Shown here: piece after piece, positions 12,816-24,690 of the stretch
Numbering within the stretch: the first letter of the stretch is position 1
How the letters are laid out: each line of letters starts with the position of its first letter
Assembly (NCBI RefSeq): GCF_017591435.1
Contig: NC_059301.1
Span: 34,905,035-34,969,034 of the forward strand
Source of the DNA: Portunus trituberculatus
Taxonomy: Eukaryota > Arthropoda > Malacostraca > Decapoda > Portunidae
DNA length: 64,000 nucleotides
Direction of reading: 5' to 3'
Translations under genes and position numbers: made by a program
Notes under the pieces: model-generated
Told to the model about the DNA's origin: nothing
Seen by the model: the letters and a program-made list of their open reading frames with translations, nothing else
Database searches by the model: none

Positions 12816-14712
12816 ATGGGAAAACACAAAAAACATTCAGGTTCTCGTGAGGTGGCTGACCTGGCCCACGAGACGTCATCTTCAGGTCTGAGTAAGGAGG
12901 AGGATTCCCCTCCACAAGGGCCTCCCACAGCAGTCTCCTGTTCTGGAAGTTCTTTTGAGGGATGCATTTCTGCTGCATATGACTCTCTTGTAATGGTAAA
13001 TGTTAATCCATCATTTTCCTATCATGCCTTGCACTCACTTCTCAAGGCGTATGGTACGGTTGTTCGCATTCGACTGGTTTATGATAAGGACTTTCCTTCT
13101 AACCGCTGCTATGTAACGTTTATGTCATGTGATGAAGCTCGTTTAGCTTATGAACATGTAGCATCTCTGCCCTCGCCGGCCATGGCTTTAAAACTGAATT
13201 TCTCCAGTCACGTAATATTTCAGACAGTGACATGGATTACATCCCAAATGTTTTTGAAAACTATTTAGAGAATTCAGTTCCAGCAGTCCGCCAGATCCCA
13301 CCTCCACGTTGGTTTGTGGCGTACTATAGAAATGGGCGTGGGAATTTCATCCATGCCTCCCGGTACCTGTCCAAAGAAATCGGCACGATTCCTGAGGGGA
13401 ATCTGAAAAAGTATGGGAAGGGGGTGCTTGTGCGAGCAAAAGATCTTACGCAAGCTAGGATGTTGCAACATCTCCCATGCCCTTCTGACAGCATGTTTGA
13501 GACTGTTAAGGCTCATCCCACCTTTAACTATAGCAAAGGTTGTGTTTATAGCCAAGACCTCTATGAATTCCCAGAAGAGGAAATACTAGCAATGTGCCCT
13601 AGCTCAGTACAAAAGGTGACTAAGATGAGGAACTCCTCCAACATGGTCCTTCTCACCTTTTTTGGGTCCACCCTTCCTGACCGTGTTAATATCGGTCCTA
13701 TCAACCTTAGGGTGAGGCGCTTTGTTTCTCGCCCTCTTCAGTGCTTCTCATGCTATGGGTACGGTCACGGGAAAAGCTCGTGTAAGGAAGCTTCCCGATG
13801 TGGTAATTGCTCTGCACTCGACTCGCATTCAGAGGAGCATTGCAATGGTGCAGCTTATTGTTTTCATTGTCGTGATGCTCACCAGGTACGTTCCAGGCAA
13901 TGCCCCAGGTATCGCCTGGAGCAGGACATTCTACAGCTTGCCAATAGTCAGTTTATCAGCCTCGGTAGCGCCCGCCGTGAACTCCTGTACCGCCAGAAGG
14001 ATGGTACTGGTGCGACATCCTATGCTTCATTGGCCGCTCGCTCTTCGGCTGAGTCTGCCGGTCCGAAGACAACTCCTCCTGCTACCTCTCGCTCTGTTGG
14101 GGCGGGTGGTACTGTTTATCTGGCTAACAGGTTTGCCATTTTGGCTGATGACTCGGTTGAGTCATCTCTTAGAAGTGACGAGAAAATACGGACTTGAACA
14201 AAGTCACCCATGTAGTAGATGTCCATTTGCCACCTGTATCTCCTAAGCCTTTCAAGGGTCTAACTAAGCGGCACCGCGGCTCTGCGGAGTCGTTAGATTT
14301 AGCTCAGCATAAGCAGTCTAAGTTTTCTCCCGGTGCTTATAATCGTGAGTCCTCCAGGGACCGCTCTGCTAGGGTAGCTCCAGTAGTTTCTGTCCAGCCT
14401 TCTGTGACGCCCTCCGTCTCAGATCGGGCTTCTTATGATGAGGACGGTCTGAGCATGGAGACGTCCGATGATATTGTCATAGCCGTCCCTCGTGGACCAA
14501 CTGTATCGGAAAGTGCAGTCCTGCCTGATCCTCGTCCTCCGAGGACCAGTAAAAGTGATGATAGTTCGCATCACCCACCGATAAGCCGAAAGGCTGAGGT
14601 CCAACGACCCGGCACACCTCAATTCCCGGTGTCTTCTCGTCGTTTGATTATTTCTAGTCAGGTCAGTCACGGGCAGCCTCAAAAGGCTCGCTCGTCCACT
14701 GCACCCAAATAG
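12816..14712 (+). pseudogene. LINE ORF1, gag-like, three CCHC zinc knuckles
   Basis: RNA-binding ORF1 of the I-like LINE, expected to coat the element RNA in the cytoplasm. From the ATG at 12816 the first frame encodes an RRM-like segment at about 12984-13210 (LVMVNVNPSFS ... VRIRLVYDK). A shift near 13235-13265 leads into a long second frame with the gag core and three knuckles: CFSCYGYGHGKSSC at 13742, CGNC-x11-C from 13799 and CFHC-x10-C from 13859. A second shift near 14195 leads into a Pro/Ser-rich tail ending at a TAG at 14710-14712. Two frameshifts separate three otherwise clean frames, so the copy is moderately young but broken. The start is the first in-frame ATG before the RRM-like region. 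Confidence 0.82.
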
Positions 14713-17700
14713 TCGTCTTCAAGCTTCTACAATGGAACTGTAGAGGCCTTCGCGCCTCGTGGGGGGAACTCCGAGCTTTGCTGTCGGAGTTCTCTCCAGC
14801 CTGTGTAGCTCTACAAGAGACTATGATAGGTGATAGTACTTATTCTAGTCCTCCTGGCTATCGTGCCTTTTTAACACTCCTTTCCTGACCAGGGCCACCA
14901 CGGTGGCACAGCTATTCTAGTCCGTCAGGATATACCTGTTATCCCGGTACAACTTAACTCTCCCTTCAGGTGGTTGCTGTTAAGGTCTTTATGGGACGAC
15001 TGTACACCATCTGCAGTTTATATCTCCTCCTCGGCTTCCTGTCTCCAGGGGTGAGCTTGACGGCCTGGTGCGTCAGCTGACTCCGCCTTTTCTTTTGTTG
15101 GGAGATTTTAACGGCCGTCACCCATTGTGGGATGAAGGTGCTAGTAATCCTCGTGGGGTTTTAATCGGTTCTTTTATTGAGGATGAGGGATTGGAGATTT
15201 TAAATTCTGGGGATGTTACACATTTCCACACTCCTACTGGGACTTTTACAGCTATCGATCTTTCTCTTTGTACATCTAATTCTTTCCTTGATTTTAATTG
15301 GCGAGTCCTACCGGATTTACACGGTAGTGACCACTTTCCGATTTTATTGCAATCTGTGAAATCTGAGCCACAGTCCCGGCCACCACGCTGGGTTTTAGAC
15401 AAGGCAGATTGGCGTCGATTCACAGACCTTAGCTCTTTTATTCGTCCGCTGGCTGACTTTTCTACTTGTGCTGAGGCTGTTGATTATTTTACTGATTTTT
15501 TATTTCTTTAGCCCTTCAGACAATCCCTAGGACGTCAGGTCGCTTTACTAAGCGTCCCGTTCCTTGGTGGAACGCAGCATGCACTGCAGCGGTAAAGAGA
15601 AACGGGCAGCTTTCTCTCGTCTCCGGCGACATCGTGGGGACCCGCAGTGCCTGGAAGCTTTTCGGCGATGCCGAGCTCGGGCCCGCCGCATTTTGAAAGA
15701 GGCACAAAGAGCCTCGTGGAAAGCCTATGTCTCTTCCATAAACGTCCGCACCCTCTTACGGATGTCTTCAACAAAGTCCGCCGAATTGCTGGGAAGTATT
15801 CTGCTCCTTCCCCACCAATTTTGTTGTCTGCTGGGCGAACGGTGGCAGACCCTAGGAATGTCGCTGACCTCTTCGCGGAGCACTTTGCCAGTGTTTCCCA
15901 GAGGCATCCTGCAGCTCCGGGCGCACGTCACCGCCAGAGAATGGAATCTCTCGGCATAAACTTTTCTTCCGCTGGAGGAGTCTTATAATGTCCCTTTCTC
16001 TGCTTCCGAGTTGCGGACTGCTTTGTCCCAGTGTCACGACTCTTCTCCTGGGCCAGATGATATACCTTATGCCTTCTTGCGCCACATGTCTGACACTGCT
16101 TTTAACTTTCTTTTAAATCTTTATAATATGATTTGGCATACCGGTGACTTTCCATCTTCTTGGGCTGTGGCAGTGGTTCTCCCATTTCCGAAGCCTGGGA
16201 AAGATAATCTCCAGGCTACGAACTACCGTCCTATATCTTTAACGTCCTGTATTTGCAAAGTGTTAGAAAAGATGGTAAATATAAGACTCATGTGGTATTT
16301 GGAGAGGGGGAAGTACTTGTCACCGGTACAGTACGGCTTCCGAAAGATGAGGTCTACTACTGATGCTCTTTTATCCCTAGAGTCTTCCATTTGTGAGGCC
16401 TTCGCTAATCACCACCATCAAGTAACAGTCTTTTTTGACCTGGAGAAGGCCTACGACACGGCTTGGTGTCATGGCATTTTACAGTCTTTGTTTAATTTTG
16501 GCCTTCGTGGCCACCTTCCTATTTTTATCCAGCAGTTTTTATCCAGACGTTTTTTACGGGTTCGAGTTGGGAGTGTTCTCTCCGATGCTACAGCTTTAAA
16601 TGACGGTGTCCCACAGGGAAGTATTCTTAGTGTTACGCTATTCGCAGTTGCAATAAATGGTGTTATAGATACTCTACCGGATGGCGTTCACAGTTCTTTA
16701 TATGTGGACGACTTGTGCATCTCTTTTGCTGCTTCTAGGATGTCACTGATTGAGCGCAAGCTCCAACTGGCGATCAATAGGGTGTCCAGTTGGGCCAACA
16801 TGAACGGTTTTCGATTCTCCACCTCGAAGACCGTAGCCATGCATTTTGTCGCAACCGTGGTGTCCATCCAGACCCGGATTTATACCTCGCCAATAGACGC
16901 CTCTCATGCGTGGAGGCGACTCGATATCTTGGCCTTTTATTTGACAACCGTCTCACCTGGGTTCCCCATTTTCGCTCTCTTAAGGCGTCTTGTCGGCAGG
17001 CACTATCCCTTCTTCGGGTTTTAAGTCATACCTCTTGGGGTGCGGACAGGGACACGTTGCTGTTGCTTCACCGTACACTCATACTTCCGAAGCTGGAATA
17101 CGGCTGTGAGATCTACTCATCCGCAACAGATGCACGACTACGCTCGCTTGACCCCGTGCATCATGCTGGGGTCCGCTTGGCTACGGGTGCATTTCGGACA
17201 TCTCCAATACCTAGCCTTCTAGTGGATGCTGGTTTCTGGCCGCTCGACCTCCGGCGCCAATCTTCGATGCTCCGGTGTTGGTTTCGCACCCACCGTCTGC
17301 CTGATTTTGTCCCCTGTGTGTCAATGTTGCGGGACTCGCGCTCGCAGGCGTATGTCACTCGACCGAGTCTCCCTAAACCTTTTGGCCTACGTGTTGCAAA
17401 TCTCATGGCAGAGTTATCTATCGACCCCACTCCTGTGTACTCTTTCCGTCTCCCGCGAGTTGGTTATTGGCAGCTTCCTGTTATCTCATTATGCCCTGCC
17501 ATGGATGGCAAGAAGGATTTTCTGCCAGCTCTGTCCCACACACGGTTTTAGAACACTTTTTATGCATTCTGATGATATCCCTGTTTTTACTGATGGCTCC
17601 AAATCCGACTCAGGCGTTGGATTTAGTGTGGTTTTCCTCTTTTATCGGTCTGGCAGCCTTCCTTCAGTGGCATCCGTTTTACTGCGGAGCTGTCTGCCAT

Positions 17701-18412
17701 AGTCCTAGCTTTACAAATAATTTTTACTCTACCGGTTTCGTCTTTTACAATTTTTAGTGACTGTCGCAGTGCTCTTACTTCTCTCTCTTGCACTATATCC
17801 TTTAACCCTTTGGTTTTATCAGCCCTGGAGTGGCTATACCTTCTTACACAACGAGGATATCGTGTTGGGTTCTGTTGGGTTCCTGGTCACGTTGGTGTTC
17901 CAGGGAATGAACACGCAGATCGCCTCGCTAAAGAGGCAGCAAGTCGCGCTCCATCTCCTGCGTCTGTTCCGTTTCGAGATGTCTTTCCTCTAATTCGTGA
18001 GGCAGTTGCAGCAATCTGGCAGAGGAGATGGCTAACGGGGGTCGCAACCTCGAAAATGGGAGAGATCACTATTTCCTCTATCCCTCACTGGACATACACC
18101 CATGTTCGAGATCGACGTTTACAGACTTTATTGGCGCGACTGCGTATAGGTCACACGTACCTTACACAGAGGTACCTGTTGACCAGGGACCCTCAACCTT
18201 ACTGTGATGACTGCCTGGTGCCGCTTACCGTGCGGCACCTATTGGTAGAGTGCCCTAGTTTGATAGAGTTACGACACCGCTACCTCTACCGCTGTCGCGG
18301 TAGAGATAGCGGTGTCTATTATATCTCAAAGGTCCTTGGACCAAAGTGTCTGGCCCAAGGCCATGACGTTTTTAGATTTTTGGGAGAAGCTGGCCTTCTC
18401 CCAAAGCTGTGA
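14706..18412 (+). pseudogene. LINE ORF2: endonuclease, reverse transcriptase, RNase H
   Basis: The catalytic polyprotein of the I-like LINE, which nicks the target and copies the RNA there. Order seen: an AP-type endonuclease (LLQWNCRGLR at about 14720, LQETMIGD, LLLGDFNGRHPLW at about 15090, GSDHFPIL near 15325); reverse transcriptase (PGPDDIPYAFL at about 16045, NYRPISLT, VPQGSILS at about 16605, YVDD at 16701-16712); RNase H (VFTDGS at about 17583, WVPGHVGVPGNEHAD at about 17877); then a terminal Cys/His motif (CDDC ... HLLVEC, about 18200-18255). Frameshifts occur near 14880-15060, 15510, 15960, 16850, 17550 and 17700. The RNase H separates it from the Jockey and CR1 families elsewhere in the window. 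ORF2 abuts ORF1. Confidence 0.85.
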
Positions 18413-18596
18413 ATTTTATTTAATTTTATTATATGTATTTTAATGTTTTATGTATATTATTGTAGCTTTTTGTTTTAATTACCATTAATTTTATCGTTTT
18501 TACTTGTTTTAGTTATTTTACGATTTGTTTTAAACCCTTTTGGTTTTAATTAAATAGTTTCATGCGGCGCCATATGACCTATGCTGTTGCGGCGCC
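18413..18596 (+). other. 3' trailer of the I-like LINE
   Basis: T-rich untranslated tail with repeated TTTTA and TTTTAATT words. It ends in two GCGGCGCC words that bracket ATATGACCTATGCTGTT. GGCGCC is self-complementary, so the pair could form a terminal hairpin of the kind LINE reverse transcriptases recognise. There is no poly(A). The Gypsy protease/pol frame resumes directly after it. Confidence 0.6.
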
Positions 18597-19080
18597 TACC
18601 TTGGAGAGAAGTACGTCTGAAAACTCACGAAGGAAGTACTCCTTTGCAGCATATGGAGACGTGATGTCAGGGAGGGGCCGCTCGCTGCACCGGTTAACAT
18701 GCTTGACCTTGAGAATCGGCTTCGGGAACTCCGGGGAGATGATGGCCAGTTCCTTGCAGTGGCCATAGGAGAGGAGTGGGGTCTGGACGCCATCGTGAAC
18801 TTGGATCTGGGCGATGCAAGACTTTTGCCCGAGCCGTAAGGTAGCTTGAAAACATCCCAGGGCAGGTGCCATCTCTGAACCGTCCGCCGTCAGCGTGTGC
18901 ACGGGAGGTAGAGGCTGTAGGCTGCTCCTGGGGATTTGAAGAATGCTGAGGTGTCGCTGGCCAACAACTGTGACGTCCGCGCCTGTATCTGGCAGCATTT
19001 GGAGGTGGGAAGTGGATCCTCCATGCGTCAGGTGAATACACACAGGTTTAGGAGTCATGGCCTCAGACACTGGACTGCGA
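18597..19080 (-). pseudogene. Gypsy aspartic protease and start of pol
   Basis: Reads on the minus strand in a frame different from the preceding gag knuckles, consistent with a gag-pol shift. The retroviral-type protease active site LPDTGADVTVV lies near 18975-19000, with a downstream hydrophobic strand. A linker follows (SPEFPKPILKVKHVN ... REFSDVLLSK), which normally leads into reverse transcriptase. The host sequence stops abruptly at 18597, where the I-like LINE ends, so no polymerase remains. The enzyme would mature Gag-Pol in the particle. Confidence 0.82.
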
Positions 19081-20720
19081 GTCACACTGCGGCAGGAGCT
19101 CTTCTTCTGTGACATAGCGTGTGAGCTGTTCTGGCTGTGAGTCGTAGCAGCACTTGTCGTAATGCCCACTCTTTTTACAGGCACGACACTGGGTGTCTTT
19201 GGCAGGGCACCTGGCAGTCTTTGCCCAATGGCCCTTGCGTCCGCAGTTGCTACAGGTGCTGTCGACAGCAGGGCACTGACCATATGAGTGCCGGCGGGAG
19301 CAACACTGGCAGGGTTGGGACACGTCAACGGCTGCAGGCTTCCCTCGCTGTTCCGAAGGCGGTTGCTGAAGTGAGGAGGCGGCCTTGTCACGTCGCTTTC
19401 CCCGTCTGTAGGCAGAGATGGAGAACAGCTGACTTGGAGACGACTGGATGGCGGATGCTGTGTTCCGGGCGGCCTCATACGAGCGGCAGCAGGTGACCAG
19501 GTCCTGGAGAGGGGCACCTGAGTCCATAGAGATGAGGCGTTGAACGAGCTCCTCCTCTCTGATGCCCATGAGCAAAACCATCTTCAGCTGGGTCTCAGCA
19601 CAAGTCACTGGATCACCGGAGCAAAGGTCGACCTCTTCAGCAAGGTTTTTCAGGCGGACATAGAAATCAGAAAAGACTCACCCACCGCCTGTTTGCAGCA
19701 CAGGAGTTCACGGCGGCGGAGAGCCTCGTTACGTTGACTCTTGAAGTGGGATTGCAGCACATCGAGGACTTCATCCACGGCTAACAGTGTTTCAGGAGCG
19801 ATCCGAGAGTGTGTTCAAGAGTCCTCTGAACCTCCAGGGAAACAGACATCCGTAGCTGGATCAACTGCTTTTCTCTGGGAAGGCGCAGCAGATCAATCAT
19901 GACTGAGAAATCATGCCACCGGCGACGCCATTGCCTGAACATCTGGTAGGTGGTGTCGGCTTGCAGGATGGGCGGACTCTGAGCCACAGGTTTGCCCGTG
20001 GGGGGGCCTGCTGTTGACGTAGGAGTCGCAGTCACAGTGACGGGTGGTGCAGCGGCTGTAACGGCAGTCACGGCGGAGGGTGGCAGGGTGGCAACTGTTG
20101 GAACAGCTGTCACGAGAGCCGGCGGGGCGGCGACTGTTGGAGCATCTGTCACGGCAGGCAAGGCAGTGACGGGAGTAGCAGCCGCTGCAACAGGTGTAGT
20201 CCCCACGAGACCAGTGACTAGGCTGATAGGCTGGGGCGAAAGGGCTGAGTGTTGGTAAGGGAACAGGTAAGCGGGCTGGAGACGGCTGGTGTTGGGCTGG
20301 CGATGCCTGAACTGACAACAGTTGTAGCAGTGTCATGAAACGCTCGTTGTCATCCCTGCGTCTCATTTCCTCTGCTTCCCTTCTTGACTCCTCTGCTCGC
20401 CGCCTTTCCTCATCCTCCTGTCTTCTACGCAAATCAGCTGACAGACGTGATTCCTCCAAGTATTTGATGAGGTGAAGAATGGTACCGTCTTGATGCGCGG
20501 GAGGAGACTGGTGGGGTTGAGGAGGAGTGGGGCAGGTGGGGGGTGAGTAGCGGCGGGCCCAAGGGTAAGCCACCCGGACTCCCCGGGACTGGCTTCGTCG
20601 TCTCAAAACTGAAGAGTTTCCTGCTGGTGTTCGGTGTCGCTGCACTCGGGCGAAGGACGCGGGAGCGACATGATGAACAAGGAGAACCCGTGAACAGACA
20701 GGAAGCGTCCCCACAATCAA
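19063..20720 (-). pseudogene. Gypsy gag with zinc knuckles, frameshifted
   Basis: Structural protein of the LTR element. Minus-strand order: an N-terminal charged helix rich in Arg/Glu (about 20500-20330, with repeated EERRRAEE-like heptads likely to form a coiled coil); an Ala/Thr/Val/Pro-rich spacer (about 20215-19980); a capsid-like block (FRQWRRRWHDFSVMIDLL, about 19950-19900, continuing in another frame to about 19600); then knuckles (CQCC, CSNCGRKGHWAKTARC, CRACKKSGHYDKCC) at about 19310-19130. At least two frameshifts, near 20210 and 19790, break it. The exact start is uncertain. The upstream leader is displaced by the hAT transposon. Confidence 0.8.
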
Positions 20721-20842
20721 TAGAGAAACCCGTGAACAGCTGGGTTTTATATAAAGTTAATGCAAGAGAGTGCGCGTGTGTGCGTGTGTGTGGCAGTATC
20801 TGGCAAGTCGATCGTCGGTACTGTGCGTGTCGCTCCCCGCGG

Positions 20843-20850
20843 GCCCGCAA
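20843..20850. other. Target-site duplication GCCCGCAA (left copy)
   Basis: An identical octamer follows the right end of the hAT at 25133-25140. Confidence 0.95.
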
Positions 20851-20955
20851 CAGGCTTTCCACTTTAGGGTACCAGTACCCTATTTTAGGGTAATCGAACT
20901 ACATTTAGGGCGTTAGGGTAACAGTAGTGAATTTTAGGGTAATTTCCTTTTGCCC
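20851..20955 (+). repeat. Left terminus and subterminal repeats of the hAT
   Basis: After the 12-bp terminus, TTTAGGGTA-like words occur at about 20863, 20883, 20904, 20911 and 20932. The right end (about 25054-25106) has four more in the same strand orientation. Subterminal repeats of this kind are usually binding sites for the zinc-finger domain of hAT transposases. Confidence 0.6.
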
Positions 20956-22176
20956 AATTATTCATCACTCTTTTTACTTTCACTGAAGTATAACAATATT
21001 TATCTTGAGTTACAGTATTTTTTAAATGTGAACCCTTCATGGTGTTACTTTTATTTCTTATCACTTTTACTTTTTTGTTAGAGTTAAGAGTTCCCCTTAG
21101 AAACTAAGAAACATTATTTTCTTTGAAATTTTCTTTTATGCTTCTTCGTTTTCTTCTTGCTGGAATTATGACCGTTGTTGTGGCGTAAACTGGCGTTGCT
21201 CTCGACCTTCAGTAGCGCCTAAGTACCGGACCGGTGGTGGTGGTCGCACTGCCTGACCGGCTCCACAAAAACCTCAACATCATTTGATTGTGTTACAGTC
21301 AGTCATTTTATTATTCATTTTTTCTTTCCTTTATCTTATGTTTCTTCAAATTTTCTTTATATTCCCGCCAGCCTGAGTTGCCAGATGTTTACCGCTTATT
21401 AATTTCCCTATTTTCTACCATTGTTATTATTACTGCTTACTGCTACCTTTTTACTTCAATTTTCTTTCCTTAATTATATACTGTCTACTATTTCTTAGTC
21501 ACTGTGATCTTAAACCCTTGTTTATAATATTGTTTATTATTTTAGAACCATTGCCTTTGCTCCTAGCCGCCTACGTTTTTGTTTACTGCAGAGAGGCGCG
21601 AGAATTTGTGAGGAGGAGGAAAGTAGCTAGCGGGGTGTGTTGTGCCTTTCCGGGGAATAAACCTGGGTATGTTAATGTAGTAGGAGGGTTTGTGTGATGC
21701 CATTGCCTTAGTGGAATGTAGGTATATAGGCTTCCTGAAATATTTGTGCCCTGCTGCTTCCGTAGTTATTAAGTATTTATTCATACATGTGATTTGTGTT
21801 GGAGAGAGTGTTGCTCCACGTGTTATTTTACATGCCATTTATTTGCATTTTCATGCGTCTGACCCATTATTGATTGTGTCTCGTCACTCTCGTGACTGAT
21901 GTGAGTGATTTGCTGATGTGTGTGTCTGTGTGTGACGTGAGTAAGTAGTGTACTGTGGGAATAACCTATTTCTGTTGTGCATTTTTGTGTTTTCCCTTGT
22001 GTGAAATAAGTAGTCATTAAATTTATAACATTAAGATTTAGTGGCCGATAATATTCTGGATTCAGCCGCTCATATCAGATGCGCTGATGTAAACATAGCG
22101 GTTTACCAGTAATTTTTTTGGTTAATGTAAGGGAAGCGGGAGCATCGTTTTTTCGCATCTTTTACCACAAAGCCTA
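20956..22176 (+). other. hAT 5' region, no coding sequence recognised
   Basis: 1.2 kb of AT-rich sequence between the left terminus and the internal MITE. It probably contains the transposase promoter and a 5' non-coding exon, because the coding exon is preceded by a good splice acceptor. No promoter motif could be fixed. Confidence 0.45.
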
Positions 22177-22595
22177 CTCGACAAGCTTGGGGGCCTGTGG
22201 GGAATCGGGGATTGAAGGAGGGACCATATACGTGATATATATATAAGGTGAATTTTTTTTTATATTTCCTTCGAATTCTTTAATAGATACCTAGTTAGGT
22301 TAGGAGAGGTTAGGTTAGGTTACATTAGTATAGGTTAGGTTAGTTTAGGTTAGGAGAGGTTAGGTTAGGTTATTGGAGGGGAGGGGAGGTTATGTTAGGT
22401 TAGGTTACGTTGTGTTGTGTAGTTTAGGTTAGTTTAGTTGAAGTTAGTTTAGGTTAAAGTACGAAAGGTAAGGTTAGGTCTGGTTAGGTTAGGGGAGGTT
22501 AGGTTAGATTAGATTACTTTACGTTACCTTAGGTATCGCGTATATGGTCCCCTCCTTCAACCCCCGATTCCCCACAGGCCCCTAAGCTTGTTGAG
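22177..22595. mobile_element. Foldback MITE with TTAGG-rich core, inside the hAT
   Basis: Two long inverted repeats of about 70 bp (about 22177-22247 and 22530-22595) share the block AAGCTT..GGGGCCTGTGGGGAATCGGGG and GAAGGAGGGACCATATACG in opposite orientation. Outside them lies TA on both sides (22175-22176 and 22596-22597), compatible with a Tc1/mariner-type insertion. The core (about 22290-22520) is a degenerate array of GGTTAGGTTA and TTAGGAGAGG words, close to the arthropod telomere motif TTAGG. There is no coding capacity. Confidence 0.8.
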
Positions 22596-22768
22596 TATGA
22601 ATTAGGTAGTTGACTTAGTACCAATGTGGAGTTATTCTTGTCGACTTATCACACAAATCTGATGGTCAGATGAATAATAATTCTGAAGGAGTTCATAGAA
22701 TTTTTTTTTTAATTTCAACAATGTTTCAAATTTTGTAATAAAAATTTGCAATAGTAGTATGAATAGTA

Positions 22769-22782
22769 TTTCTTTCTTTTAG
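22769..22782 (+). promoter_or_regulatory. Predicted splice acceptor before the transposase exon
   Basis: A pyrimidine tract ending TTTCTTTCTTTTAG lies about 43 bp before the transposase ATG, the form of a eukaryotic 3' splice site. It implies an upstream non-coding exon within the hAT. This is inferred, not shown. Confidence 0.5.
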
Positions 22783-22824
22783 GTTTTGCATGCTGTGAAA
22801 AAAAAAAAGAAAAACTACTCCACA

Positions 22825-24690
22825 ATGAGTGACTCTTCCGAAGATTCAACACCACCAAGGAAGAAGAAGACCAGTCTACCTACAGGGCAATTGTATCGTC
22901 AAAAATGGCGTCAGGCGTGGACAACAGAACCACTATTTGCTGGGTGGTTAAAGAAGTCAGCTAAATCAAAACCTTCAAAGGATTTGGCCTTTTGTACCAT
23001 ATGCAATGCTGATATATCTTGTGGGAAATCAGAAATTATGAGACATGCATCAAGCCAAAGACACAAAAATCTTTCCATGCAACAAAAACAAAATAAGAAT
23101 TTAGCTTCCTTTGTTCTTGAAAATGATCCTATTGAAAAAGCTGCTCGAAAAATTGAATTGAAGATTTGCTCTTTCCTATCTGAGCACTATTTATCCATAT
23201 CCCTATGTGAACCACTTCTTATGCTCCTTAAGAGTATGTTCCCTGATCAGACTGCATTAAAAAGAGTATCTTTAGGAAAACAGAGGACATCAAACATCAT
23301 TCGACAAGTATTTGGCAACCACCTTGTCAGTGATCTGTGTGCTGTGCTTCGGGAAAGAATGTTTGCAGTCATTGTGGACGAAACCACAGACCGAAGTACA
23401 ACAAAACAAATGACCATAATTTGTCAGTATTACGAAAATTGTCAAATGAAGGATTCTTTTTTGGACATGGTAGAAGTTCACGATTCTTCTGCGAGAGGGT
23501 TATTTCAGTCATTAAAGCAGTGCTTTTCAGACCATCAAATTCCATTGAAGAATGTGGTAGCCTTTTGCTCAGACACCACAAATGTTATGATGGGTAACAA
23601 TCATTCTGTTGCAACCCTTCTTAGAGACGAATTACCAAACATTATCATTGTCAAATGTTCCTGTCATATGATTCACTTGTGCGCATCTTATGCTTGCCTT
23701 AAACTTCCAAAGTCTCTTGAAGATCTGTGCCGCAACATATTTACTCATTTTAACTTAAGTTCAAAGCGTCAAGATGCTTTCAAGGAATTTCAAAATTTTG
23801 TAGGAGTTGAACCTCATAAAATTTTGTCACCAGGTCAAACTAGATGGCTGTCTCTAGAACAATGTGTTCAACGGCTTCTTGAGCAGTGGGATGCACTCAC
23901 ACTATATTTCACTGAATTATCCTTCTCTGACCCAACTAACAGCAATGAAGCCATCGTTGCAGAGCTGTCTAACAAGATCACTCGAGCATACTTAGAATTT
24001 CTGCAGCATAATCTGTCTCGGCTCAATGCTTTCAATACACATTTCCAATCAGAAACCCCAAACTTCTACTGTCTGAGAGAAGAGGTTAGTAAACTGATCA
24101 GAAATATTTGTTCAGACTTTATGAGTGTGCCCTATGTTAAGAAGTGCAGTATTTCTGACTTGAATCCAAATAACCCCTTATTCTCTGCAAGTATGGTATC
24201 GGATGAGAGAATGTATTTAGGGATAAAAGCTATGGATACTGTGCATGATTTGAAATCAAGTGGTAGTACTGTAAAGGATGAGGAAATTACCAAATACTAC
24301 CATTCTTGTAGGCAGTTTCTTATTGAGTCTGTCAAACAAATTCAAGCAAGATTTTCTGATGATGATGGCTTACACAAAATTTTACAGTGCCTTCGTCCTC
24401 AAAATGCTATAAATCTTGAGCCACCTTCACTGTCTAAGCTATTTGATGCAATTCCTCAGCTTTCAAATTTTGTTGACAGAAAAAAGACAGTTGAAGAATG
24501 GAGAAGTCATCACCTACTGGAGGAGTTGTCTAGTCAGCTCTCATGCACAGACTACTGGAACATTGTATTCAGTCAAAGAAATGCGGCAAATCTTCCATGT
24601 TTTCCAAATTTGAAAGTGGTAATGTCTACACTCCTATCATTGCCCTTTTCCAATGCATCAGTCGAAAGGTGTTTCAGTAAACTTATTTGA
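22825..24690 (+). pseudogene. hAT transposase, truncated by one in-frame stop
   Basis: Cut-and-paste transposase, 621 residues from the first ATG (22825). The upstream frame without ATG is not used. Order: a Lys-rich N-terminus; a BED-like zinc finger (C57, C60, H74, H80); the catalytic core with the first acidic motif VIVDETTD (D185); CSDTTNVM (D250); a C-x2-H motif in KCSCHMIH (C278, H281); the TRWLSLEQC block; and a C-terminal hATC dimerisation motif, LPFSNASVERCFSKL. A TGA at 24688-24690 stops it inside that motif. The same frame continues 29 more codons (KNKQRTKLKNETLKGL...) to TAA at 24778-24780, which is the normal hAT ending. All else is open, so it is a nearly intact copy. Confidence 0.9.

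Larger units (their letters stand above)
12441..18596 (+). mobile_element. I-like LINE with RNase H domain, inserted in the Gypsy
   Basis: A 6.2-kb non-LTR retrotransposon on the plus strand, opposite to its host. It has two ORFs: ORF1 with three CCHC knuckles, and ORF2 with endonuclease, reverse transcriptase, RNase H and a C-terminal Cys/His motif. The RNase H places it in the I superfamily. The 3' end is an AT-rich trailer followed by two GCGGCGCC words 25 bp apart (18564-18571 and 18589-18596), after which Gypsy sequence resumes. The 5' edge is estimated from where integrase homology stops. No target duplication was found, probably because host sequence was lost at insertion. Several frameshifts make it inactive. 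Confidence 0.85.

Noticed and set aside
22290..22520. A telomere or chromosome end
   Set aside because: The TTAGG words are degenerate, short and enclosed by the inverted arms of a MITE inside another transposon.
24688..24690. Selenocysteine or programmed readthrough at the transposase TGA
   Set aside because: There is no supporting structure and hAT transposases do not use it. A mutation or sequencing error is simpler.
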